This document shows, piece by piece, positions 36,047 to 43,407 of a stretch of DNA of 64,000 nt. Numbering within the stretch: position 1 is the first letter of the stretch; every line of letters starts with the position of its first letter. A program made the translations under genes and the position numbers. The DNA is from CAWHHZ01 sp963829355 (GTDB taxonomy: Bacteria > Acidobacteriota > Thermoanaerobaculia > Gp7-AA8 > JAHWKK01): positions 35,521 through 99,520 of the forward strand of contig CAWHHZ010000027.1 of the NCBI GenBank assembly GCA_963829355.1. Reading direction: 5' to 3'. The notes under the pieces were generated by a model. It saw only the letters and a list, made by a program, of their open reading frames with translations, made no database searches and was not told the DNA's origin.

Positions 36047-36346
36047 ATGACTGAAGAATTCAAGGCGAGAGCGAAAGACGTTGCGGAAGAGATGCTGCGC
36101 GCCACCGAGGGGACGAACGGTGAGGACGAGCCGCTGGCGGAGGACAACTCGCGGAGCCGGGTGATTGATGCCGAGCTGCGCGTGCGATTCATCGAAGTCA
36201 GAACGTGGATGCATCGGATGGGACTCGTCGATCCTCTGCTCAACAGGTTCGACAGCTACACGGTCCCGCAGGCCACCTCCAGAGAAGTTGCGGAGCGGTT
36301 GTCCGAGATTGCGGGCTCCATGACGGCTGACGGGGTAGACGCCTGA
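36047..36346 (+). CDS. Small hydrophilic protein, unknown function
   Basis: A 99-residue protein starting MTEEFKARAKDVAEEMLRAT. It is charged and mostly helical, with EVRTWMHRMGLVDPLLNRFD as its most distinctive stretch. AGGGAG lies eight bases before ATG 36047, and the gene begins 4 bp after the DUF1684 stop, so it is almost certainly translated from the same message. No signal peptide, cysteine or known motif is seen. Confidence 0.65.
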   Translation: MTEEFKARAKDVAEEMLRATEGTNGEDEPLAEDNSRSRVIDAELRVRFIEVRTWMHRMGLVDPLLNRFDSYTVPQATSREVAERLSEIAGSMTADGVDA

Positions 36347-36414
36347 TCTCATCCCGTGCATCCAGTCACGTGCGAAGTGGTGCGCGTTTCAGCGGGCGGT
36401 GCTGATCAACGGCC

Positions 36415-37284
36415 ATGGAGCAGAATGCGCTGACTTCGCTGCTTCTACCAGCCGCACTCGTTCTGATCATGTACGGCGTGGGACTCGATCTGCGCATCGC
36501 GGACTTCGCTCGCGTGGTGTCACAGCCGCGAGGAATCATTGCCGGAACTCTGGCGCAGATGGTGTTGCTCCCCATCATCGGAGTGTCGCTGGCGTTCACA
36601 TTTCCGCTCACCCCGGCGCTCGCGGTTGGAGTCGTGATCGTCGCAGCCTGTCCGGGGGGAGCCGTGTCGAACCTGATCAGCTATCTCGCGAAGGCTGACG
36701 TCGCGCTCTCCGTTTCACTCACAGCCGTTTCGAGCGTTCTTACGGTTCTGACGATTCCATTCATTCTCAATTTCGCAATCAGGGAGAGACTGCCCGAGCT
36801 GGAAGTAGAACTGCCATTCATCTGGACGTCTCTGAAACTGGCCGGTCTGACCTTGCTTCCTGTGATCGGAGGAATGGCAACGCGAGCCGCGCGACCTGAG
36901 TTTGCAATGAGATCGGAGAAGGTACGAAGGAGTTCGGTCATCATCCTCTTGATCGTGATCGTTCTCGCCGTCGGCGCAAACGCTGCGGAGCTTCCGCGCT
37001 ACCTGCGTGTTCTCCTCGTGCCGCTCCTGGCGCTCAACGGCGCGGCGATTGCGACGGGCTGGGTGATCGGGAAGCTGGCAAGGCTCGATGACCGGGAAGT
37101 GTGGACAGTGATGATCGAGACTGGGATCCAGAATGGTGCGCTCGGGATCACCATCCCTGCCGTTCTGATCGGAGTCGAGGAGATGGCGGTTCCTCCTGCG
37201 ATCTACGGGATCTTCATGTTGATCAGCGGCGCCCTTCTGGCGATTGCGTCTCCGACCAGGAGAGGTGATCGGCGAGTGAAGTGA
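36415..37284 (+). CDS. Bile acid:sodium symporter (BASS) family transporter
   Basis: A 289-residue inner-membrane protein with nine to ten helices. Family blocks are VLIMYGVGLDLRIADFARVV, GVVIVAACPGGAVSNLISYL (helix 4 crossover with the sodium site), ADVALSVSLTAVSSVLTVLT and IETGIQNGALGITIPAVLIG (helix 9 crossover). It is a secondary transporter of organic anions coupled to Na+; bacterial members carry pantoate, other carboxylates or bile acids. The substrate cannot be inferred here. The Shine-Dalgarno before ATG 36415 is weak. The basic tail SPTRRGDRRVK sits in the cytoplasm. Confidence 0.9.
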   Translation: MEQNALTSLLLPAALVLIMYGVGLDLRIADFARVVSQPRGIIAGTLAQMVLLPIIGVSLAFTFPLTPALAVGVVIVAACPGGAVSNLISYLAKADVALSVSLTAVSSVLTVLTIPFILNFAIRERLPELEVELPFIWTSLKLAGLTLLPVIGGMATRAARPEFAMRSEKVRRSSVIILLIVIVLAVGANAAELPRYLRVLLVPLLALNGAAIATGWVIGKLARLDDREVWTVMIETGIQNGALGITIPAVLIGVEEMAVPPAIYGIFMLISGALLAIASPTRRGDRRVK

Positions 37285-37340
37285 TCTGGTAAAGTCTGGG
37301 CCGATTCAAAAGTCGTCTCAGATGACGTATTGGAGGTTAC

Positions 37341-39014
37341 ATGAAATACATGTTCTCACTTGCTGCGATCGTCCTTCTCTCCGCAAATGCCGTACTGGCC
37401 GCCGATTCGCCGGAGACGATGCTTCCCAATGGAGCGATGGCAGCCGCTGACACCATTGACGAAGCACTGCTGCGTGGTCACATCCGTTACCTCTCGAGCG
37501 ACCTGCTCGGGGGACGCGGGCCCTCCACCGTGGGAGACGAGCTCACCCAGTTGTACCTCGCCACGCAGATGGAGTCGCTCGGTCTGGAGCCGGCCGGGCC
37601 CGACGGGTCGTGGTATCAGCCGTTCGACATCGTCGGGGTCGAGACCAATATGCCGGCGGAATGGACGTTCCGAGGTAACGGACGGAGCGCCACACTCGAG
37701 AAGCTGAGAGAGTTCATGATCGCGAGTGGTGTTCAGAATTCGCGTCTCGCTCTCGACGAAGCAGAGCTCGTGTTCGTTGGCTACGGGATCGATGCGCCGG
37801 AGTATCAGTGGGACGACTTCAAGGGACAGAATCTGAAGGGCAAGGTCCTCGTGATGCTGAACAACGATCCCGACTGGTCTCCCGATCTTTTCGAGGGCGA
37901 GCGGCGGCTCTACTACGGCCGCTGGACCTACAAGTACGAAAGCGCGGCGGCTCAGGGAGCAGCAGGAGCGATCATCATTCACACGACTCCGTCTGCCGGC
38001 TACCCGTGGCAGGTCGTGGAGACATCGTGGTCCGGGCCGCAGTTCCAGCTTCCTGCCGGAGACGAGGCGCACACACCGGTCCAGGCATGGGTCACAGAAG
38101 ATGCTGCCAGGGAGATTCTCAGCCTCGGCGGGCACGATCTGGACAAGCTCATTGCGAGCGCGCGGAGCAGGGATTTCGAGCCGGTGCCGCTCGGTGTGAC
38201 CACGTCCGTCGAAGCGACCAACTCGATCTCGAAAGTCCGTACTGCAAACGTAGCGGGCATTCTTCGCGGCAGTGACCCGGTCCTGAACCAGGAAGTCGTG
38301 GTCTATACCGCCCATCACGATCATCTCGGAATGATCGAGGGCGGCGCCGGGGACCAGATCTACAACGGGGCTCTCGACAATGCATCGGGTACGGCGCAGG
38401 TTCTTTCGATCGCACGGGCGTTTGCAGAGCTGCCCGAGCGGCCGATGCGTTCGGTGATGTTTCTCTTCGTTGCCGCGGAGGAGCAGGGCCTGCTCGGTTC
38501 CAGACACTTCGCCACGAATCCGACGGTCATGCCAGGCCGTATCGCGGCCAATATCAATCTCGATGGCGGGAACATCTGGGGAGCTACGAAGGATCTGACC
38601 TTCATCGGTCTTGGGAAATCGACACTCGACGATTACGTGAAGGCGTTCGCCGGTATGCAGGGACGAACCGTGAAGCCGGACCAGTTCCCGTCTCACGGTT
38701 CCTTCTATCGCAGCGACCAGTTCTCTTTCGCAAAGATCGGCGTTCCTGCTCTCTATACCGACACCGGCACCGAGTTCATCGGTCGGCCTGAAGGATGGGG
38801 GAAGGAACAGATCGAGAAGTGGGAATCGGTCAATTACCACCAGGCGAGCGACGAGCTCGAGGATTGGTGGAGCTTCGACGGAATGATTGAGGATGCACGT
38901 CTCAGCTTCTACGTCGGTGCCGCGGTCGCTGAGGCCGATGAGATGCCGTCGTGGAATCCTGGCGACGAGTTCGAGGCCGCACGCAAGGAAGCTCTCGCCG
39001 CGGCGGGGTACTGA
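37341..39014 (+). CDS. Secreted M28-family zinc aminopeptidase with PA domain
   Basis: A 557-residue exported metallopeptidase. The signal peptide MKYMFSLAAIVLLSANAVLA is cleaved at ALA/A. A PA-type insert occupies about 150-240. The M28 catalytic domain carries the five co-catalytic zinc ligands and bases: YTAHHDHLG (His), GALDNASGTAQVL (bridging Asp), FVAAEEQGLLGSRHFA (general-base Glu and Glu ligand), NINLDGGNIWG (Asp) and VNYHQASDELEDW (His). GGAGG five bases before ATG 37341 gives the start. It probably scavenges peptides in the periplasm or outside the cell. It is monocistronic, with a perfect 14-bp hairpin right after it. Confidence 0.94.
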   Translation: MKYMFSLAAIVLLSANAVLAADSPETMLPNGAMAAADTIDEALLRGHIRYLSSDLLGGRGPSTVGDELTQLYLATQMESLGLEPAGPDGSWYQPFDIVGVETNMPAEWTFRGNGRSATLEKLREFMIASGVQNSRLALDEAELVFVGYGIDAPEYQWDDFKGQNLKGKVLVMLNNDPDWSPDLFEGERRLYYGRWTYKYESAAAQGAAGAIIIHTTPSAGYPWQVVETSWSGPQFQLPAGDEAHTPVQAWVTEDAAREILSLGGHDLDKLIASARSRDFEPVPLGVTTSVEATNSISKVRTANVAGILRGSDPVLNQEVVVYTAHHDHLGMIEGGAGDQIYNGALDNASGTAQVLSIARAFAELPERPMRSVMFLFVAAEEQGLLGSRHFATNPTVMPGRIAANINLDGGNIWGATKDLTFIGLGKSTLDDYVKAFAGMQGRTVKPDQFPSHGSFYRSDQFSFAKIGVPALYTDTGTEFIGRPEGWGKEQIEKWESVNYHQASDELEDWWSFDGMIEDARLSFYVGAAVAEADEMPSWNPGDEFEAARKEALAAAGY

Positions 39015-39025
39015 TTCATTCTCGT

Positions 39026-39055
39026 GAGCCGGTGAGACGAGCGTCTCACCGGCTC
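39026..39055 (+). terminator. Perfect 14-bp stem after the M28 gene
   Basis: GAGCCGGTGAGACG, loop AG, CGTCTCACCGGCTC, 11 bp after the stop codon. It has no T-run, but the stability suggests a transcript end or 3' protection. Confidence 0.65.
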
Positions 39056-39167
39056 GATCCGCACTGCACCGGTTTGTACCAGGGAGGGCGAGGCGCCTGC
39101 CGAGCCGCCTGAAGCACGAGAAGAATTCGTACAAGACAGATTCTGGCGCCTGTGGGTCGTGCGCTTT

Positions 39168-39203
39168 GAGATTCCTCCTCGCTTCGCTCGTTCGGAATGA
39201 CAG
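39168..39203 (-). repeat. Interspersed repeat, GGAATCT type (inverted)
   Basis: GAGATTCCTCCTCGCTTCGC then TCGTTCGGAATGACAG is the near-exact reverse complement of 1861-1895. Confidence 0.7.
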
Positions 39204-39214
39204 GGCGAGGAACC

Positions 39215-39396
39215 TAGCCCGCATTTCTCACCAGCTTTCTACTGCGGCGACGGATAGCGGCGCGGCTGCTGCGTTGCGCTCGATTCGGCTCCTCGACATA
39301 GTGTCGACTATGCCTGCGGGGCCGAACCTTCGCGCGCCTTGCATCCGCACCACTCTCCGCCGCCTCGCTACGATATCTGGTGAGAAATACGGGCTA
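39215..39396. repeat. 182-bp MITE-like element with 20-bp terminal inverted repeats
   Basis: TAGCCCGCATTTCTCACCAG (39215-39234) is inverted at 39377-39396 as CTGGTGAGAAATACGGGCTA, with one mismatch in 20. The interior has the palindrome CATAGTGTCGACTATG (39297-39312) and no reading frame of note. A third partial copy of the end sequence, TAGCCCGCATTT, follows at 39399-39410. This is the main content of the 512-bp gap between the peptidase and hydrolase genes. Confidence 0.8.
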
Positions 39397-39526
39397 AATA
39401 GCCCGCATTTGAGCCGCGTCCGCGTGGTTTCGGCGCGGCGGGAGCCGCGCCCTCCCGGAGTCGCCTGGCGCGGCTGTCGTTATATTGGAGGAATCGCGCG
39501 CGCTCACGGGTTGGTTGACGTGAGAC

Positions 39527-40637
39527 ATGAGGAATCGTGCTTGTCTCGCGCTGCTGGTGATTCTGTCGTCCGTCTTCACGGCGAGCGATCTTTCCGCTCG
39601 ATCGAAAAGCGTTCAGCGGCAGACGCCGGCACTGCGAACGGCGATTGACGCGATTGGAGCGAAGGCGCTGCAGGAGGGCGTGCCGGGACTCGTGATCGCC
39701 GTGTCCCGCGACGGGCGAGTGGTACTCGAGCGCGCGTACGGTGTTCAGAATCTCTCCACGCGGACCCCTGTGGAGACGAGTACGATCTTTCAGGTCGCCT
39801 CGGTCACGAAGCAATTCACCGCGGCGCTCGTCATGAAGCTCGTCGAGCGGGGCCAGCTCGACCTGCAATCAGACATCAGGACGATCCTTCCCGAGCTGCA
39901 GACAGCGTGACGCGGTGGTGACTGTCGAGCACCTGCTGACGCATACGAGCGGGCTCCCGAACTACCTCGAGGCTCAGTTCGATCCGCATGAGCCGGTGAC
40001 GCACGAGGAGGTCTTTGCGGCGCTCAATGCGGCACCGATGCGATTCGAGCCCGGTTCACGCTGGGAGTACAACAACTCCGGCTACTACCTGCTCGGCGTG
40101 ATCATCGAGAGGGTCAGCGGTGTGAGCTACGACACGTTCCTCGAGACGGAGCTGTTGCGGCCTGTCGGTTTGGTGGAGTCGGCCTACTGCGGCAATCCGC
40201 CCGCCTTTCCCGTGCCGGACGGGTACGTGAAACTCGGTCCCTTGTCGCCGATTCCTTTCGAGGCGATGGACATGACTATCCCGTTTGCCGCTGGCGCGCT
40301 CTGTTCGAGCGCGGAGGATCTCGTGCGCTGGTCGTGGGCTCTCGATCACGGACTGGCGATCAGCCCCGCGTCGTACGAGGCGATGACGACCGAAGCCGTA
40401 CTGAGCTCGGGCGAGGGTGCCGGCTATGGTTACGGCATCGGAGTCGGGGAGTTCGAAGGTCAGCCGGTGTACTCGCACACCGGCGGGATCCCGGGCTTCT
40501 CGAGCTTCCTGATGATCGCCCCGGAGTCGGGCATTTCGATCGCAGTGGTCACGAATCTCTTCTCGACCGACGAGAGCATCGCGACTGAGATCGGAATCGA
40601 GATCGCGGCCGCTGTCGTCGAAGAGTTTCTCCCCTGA
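39527..40637 (+). pseudogene. Beta-lactamase-fold serine hydrolase (class C/PBP-like), split by a frameshift
   Basis: An exported penicillin-recognising-type hydrolase. The first part, from ATG 39527, has a signal peptide (CLALLVILSSVFTASDLSA) and the nucleophile motif SVTKQF in FQVASVTKQFTAALVMKLVE. It reaches ILPELQTA and stops at 39910. The next frame resumes immediately with VVTVEHLLTHTSGLPNYL and continues to 40637 with WEYNNSGYYLLGVIIERVSG (YxN motif), CSSAEDLVRWSWALD and VYSHTGGIPGFSSF (HTGG, the KTG equivalent). All three catalytic motifs are present, but one extra base near 39905-39912 separates them. It may be a sequencing error, since both halves are otherwise conserved. The native substrate (peptide or ester) is unknown; antibiotic resistance is not implied. 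Confidence 0.82.
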
Positions 40638-40693
40638 AGCAGCTGTCATCCTGACAAGCCTGGGGGGAGCTTTCGAAGCCAGCCCCTTCCGCG

Positions 40694-41218
40694 TCAGTGC
40701 ACCATGATCGGCACGCCGGCCTCGGTGTTCTCCCAGCTCAGCAGGAGACGGGTCTTTCCGTCCTTCTCGGGGACCGAGATCGTGAGGGTCTCGACCGGCT
40801 TGGCAGTCTTCGCGACACTCATCTTCACTCTGCCGAGATCTTGTGCGGCATCGTATTTCGTGCCCCACTGGCCGGTCTGCTTGTTGACGATGAGCGTCCA
40901 TTCCTTCTCGCCCGGAATCGTGAACAACGTGTACTCCCCGGCGGGAACGTGAAGTGAGCCGATCATCAGATCGCCTTCGGTTTTCAGCGTGGTCGCTGCG
41001 TTGGCGCCGGTGCGCCACACCGCGTCGTACGGTACGAGACCACCCATAATCTCGCGTCCGCGCATCGAAGGTGCGCTGTAGTCGATCGTGATCTGCTTGC
41101 CGTTGACCGTGGCCTCGGCTTTGGCGGGAGGGCTGAGCGGCTTCTTTTCCTCCTGCGCAGTGAGCGTGAGGGCAGTGAGTGCAACAACGAGTGCCAGTGA
41201 CAGTCGAATCGTCTTCAT
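40694..41218 (-). CDS. DUF2911 family secreted protein
   Basis: A 174-residue exported protein with signal peptide MKTIRLSLALVVALTALTLT. The DUF2911 (PF11138) blocks are intact: ITIDYSAPSMRGREIMGGLV then PYDAVWRTGANAATTLKTEG, LHVPAGEYTLFTIPGEKEWT and LIVNKQTGQWGTKYDAAQDL. ATG 41218 has AGGAGA upstream. The family is common in Bacteroidota and Acidobacteriota, is predicted periplasmic or surface-associated, and has no assigned activity. It converges with the serine hydrolase gene. Confidence 0.9.
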   Translation of the reverse strand: MKTIRLSLALVVALTALTLTAQEEKKPLSPPAKAEATVNGKQITIDYSAPSMRGREIMGGLVPYDAVWRTGANAATTLKTEGDLMIGSLHVPAGEYTLFTIPGEKEWTLIVNKQTGQWGTKYDAAQDLGRVKMSVAKTAKPVETLTISVPEKDGKTRLLLSWENTEAGVPIMVH

Positions 41219-41321
41219 GTTTTCTCCTGATCGGTTGGTGGTCGGGTCAGTGTCGCACGGATGTGTCCAACGGCGCCGCTGGCGTGACGAAAGTGTTGCA
41301 GCGCGCTGGAGTGGGGCCAAA

Positions 41322-41748
41322 GTCATCCTGAGAGGCTGTGAAAAAATCCAGCGTGCCCTGCGCTGGTGGTGCTTACGGTTCGAGCTCAAGGAATGAGGAG
41401 GAGTCGCGGTGGTTCCTCGGTGACGACGAATGACGCGGAGATCGGGCCGTAACCACCACCAGCCCAAAGGGTTACGGGCGGGGCGTCGCCGATCGCGTGC
41501 CTGCCCTGAGCGCCAGCGAGTCAAGGGTCGCAGTTCCTTTCCGATGAACCACATCGCTGCGTCACTGCTTCGCGCGCTCGAGACTCGCCGCGCCCATAAC
41601 GCAGGGTACGCTGGATTCTTTCACAGCCTCTGAGCGAAGCGAAGGATCGCGTACGTCCTGCCTCGAGCCGAACTTCGGGCCGGTATGTTGGACGCGATCC
41701 TTCGACCGTCCTTCTCCCGCTTCGCGGGATCCGGCGGCTCAGGATGAC
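41322..41748. repeat. Nested inverted-repeat elements filling the spacer before the formate dehydrogenase genes
   Basis: The outer ends are GTCATCCTGAG (41322-41332) and CTCAGGATGAC (41738-41748), the family termini of the MITE-like repeat. Nested inside, a 33-bp arm at 41330-41362 (GAGGCTGTGAAAAAATCCAG core) is inverted at 41600-41632 (CTGGATTCTTTCACAGCCTC) with about 30 of 33 matches. A further hairpin follows at 41632-41748 (GAAGGATC / GATCCTTC arms). No coding frame in 41219-41810 is convincing. Confidence 0.75.
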
Positions 41749-41810
41749 GGACGATCTCCAATCCCCCCACGCACTGACTGCCGAGCGGTTAAGTGCTACG
41801 ATTTTGGACG

Positions 41811-43346
41811 ATGGAACCGAAAGGCGCACGGCGCGAAGAGATTCTGACCCGCATCGAGGAAGAGGGGGGGCTGAAGCCGGGCGTCGTCGGAAAGGTTCAG
41901 CTCACCACGAAAGTCCCCGCGGCCGACATCTACGGTGTCGCAACCTTCTACCACCTGCTCTCCGATCCCGATACGGACATCTACGTCTGCGACGGCCTGA
42001 GCTGCCGTATTCGAGGTTCTTCCGAGGTCAATAGCAGGCTGCAGGCGGAGGGAGAGAGCACCCGTGAGGTCTCGTGTATCGGGCGCTGCGACGTCGCTCC
42101 CGCCATCTGGGATCGCCGTGGCGCTGTGGAGACGCTGCATCCGAATCTCTCTCCTTCGAGTCCGGAGCACGCCATCGATCTCGCCGGCGAGGATCGCGCC
42201 GGTTATGACGCGCTGCTTCTCGCTCGTGACAAGGGCGCCGACTGGATCTGTGAGCAGGTCGAGGCATCCGGCATCCAGGGGAGGGGAGGAGCCGGCTTTC
42301 CAGCACACATCAAGTGGAACGGTGTGCGTCAGCAGAAGGAGACGGAACGCTACATCGTTCTGAACGCCGACGAAGGAGAACCCGGGACATTCAAGGATCG
42401 TGAAGTGATGATCCGCCGGCCGCATCTGGTCATCGAAGGACTGGCGATTGCGGCGCTCGCGCTGGAAGCACGGGACGTCTACATCTACGTTCGCGGCGAG
42501 TTCGGGATGGCGAAGGCGTCACTCCAGCAGGCGCTCGACGACGCGCGGAGACGCGGTGATCTGGACGAGACGCTCCGGTGGCACTTGGTCGACGGTCACG
42601 GTGCCTACATCTGTGGTGAGGAGACGGCACTTCTCGAGGCGCTCGAGGGAAGACGCGGCATGCCGCGGATGAAGCCTCCCTTTCCGGTGCAGTCCGGTTT
42701 CCGCGGAAAGCCGACATTGATCCAGAACGTCGAGACGATCGCGTGCATCCCGGAGATCCTCCTTCAGGGAGGCGCCTGGTTCCGAGAATTGGGACGCACC
42801 GCGCCCGGATCAAAGCTGTACTGCATGTCAGGCCACGTCAATCGGCCCGGTGTTTATGAAGCTCCGCTGGGCGTGACGATGAGAGAGCTTCTGGATCTCG
42901 CTGGTGGCGTCGACGGAACGTTGAAAGCATTTTCTCCGGGAGGGGCATCGAGCGGATTCCTGCCCGCGGACAGGATCGACGTCGCCATGGATTTCAAATC
43001 GCTCGCTGCAGAAGGATCGATGCTCGGCTCTGCCGGTGTGGTCGTGTTGAACGACACGGTCGACATGGTCGAAGCGGCTCTCGCGCAGGCGGTCTTCTTC
43101 GAGGAAGAGTCGTGCGGTCAGTGCTCACCGTGCCGTATCGGAACCCAGATCGTCCGCCAGACTCTCGAGCGGTATCTGCAGAATGGCCGTGACCCTTCGG
43201 TTCTCGAGACTCTCGACGAGGTGGCGTGGGGAATGACCGAAGCGTCGATCTGCGGTCTCGGGCAGGCAGCATCGCTGCCACTCACCACGGCGATACGTCA
43301 CTTCCCAGAGGAGTTCGGGAAGCCCGCTGGAACGCGTCAGGCGTGA
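41811..43346 (+). CDS. fdsB: NAD-dependent formate dehydrogenase beta subunit, NuoE-NuoF fusion
   Basis: A 511-residue cytoplasmic diaphorase subunit. Residues 1-110 are a short NuoE/FdsG-type thioredoxin-like 2Fe-2S domain with ligands CDGLSCRIRGS and CIGRCDVAPA (C-x4-C...C-x3-C). It is fused to a full NuoF/FdsB module. That module has the FMN/NADH site GIQGRGGAGFPAHIKWNGV, VLNADEGEPGTFKDREVM, HGAYICGEETALLEALEGRR and GMPRMKPPFP, then ESCGQCSPCRIGTQ plus a downstream Cys for the N3-type 4Fe-4S cluster. It passes electrons between NAD(H) and the selenocysteine alpha subunit encoded 61 bp downstream. The Shine-Dalgarno before ATG 41811 is poor. A hydrogenase-linked role was considered, but the direct pairing with FdsA favours formate. 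Confidence 0.9.
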   Translation: MEPKGARREEILTRIEEEGGLKPGVVGKVQLTTKVPAADIYGVATFYHLLSDPDTDIYVCDGLSCRIRGSSEVNSRLQAEGESTREVSCIGRCDVAPAIWDRRGAVETLHPNLSPSSPEHAIDLAGEDRAGYDALLLARDKGADWICEQVEASGIQGRGGAGFPAHIKWNGVRQQKETERYIVLNADEGEPGTFKDREVMIRRPHLVIEGLAIAALALEARDVYIYVRGEFGMAKASLQQALDDARRRGDLDETLRWHLVDGHGAYICGEETALLEALEGRRGMPRMKPPFPVQSGFRGKPTLIQNVETIACIPEILLQGGAWFRELGRTAPGSKLYCMSGHVNRPGVYEAPLGVTMRELLDLAGGVDGTLKAFSPGGASSGFLPADRIDVAMDFKSLAAEGSMLGSAGVVVLNDTVDMVEAALAQAVFFEEESCGQCSPCRIGTQIVRQTLERYLQNGRDPSVLETLDEVAWGMTEASICGLGQAASLPLTTAIRHFPEEFGKPAGTRQA

Positions 43347-43407
43347 GACGTGTTGCATGGAATGGGTCTGAGGATTATTTGCACGATCAGGATTGGATGG
43401 ATTGACG

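Noticed and set aside
37356..39224. Long minus-strand frame opposite the M28 peptidase (622 codons)
   Set aside because: Antisense shadow; composition unlike real proteins and it runs into an interspersed repeat.
39527..40637. Antibiotic-resistance beta-lactamase
   Set aside because: The SxxK, YxN and HTGG motifs fit the broad serine hydrolase/PBP-like family. Nothing points to a clinical beta-lactamase class, and the frame is broken.
41796..42425. Minus-strand frame opposite the NuoE-NuoF fusion
   Set aside because: Antisense shadow of a conserved iron-sulphur flavoprotein.
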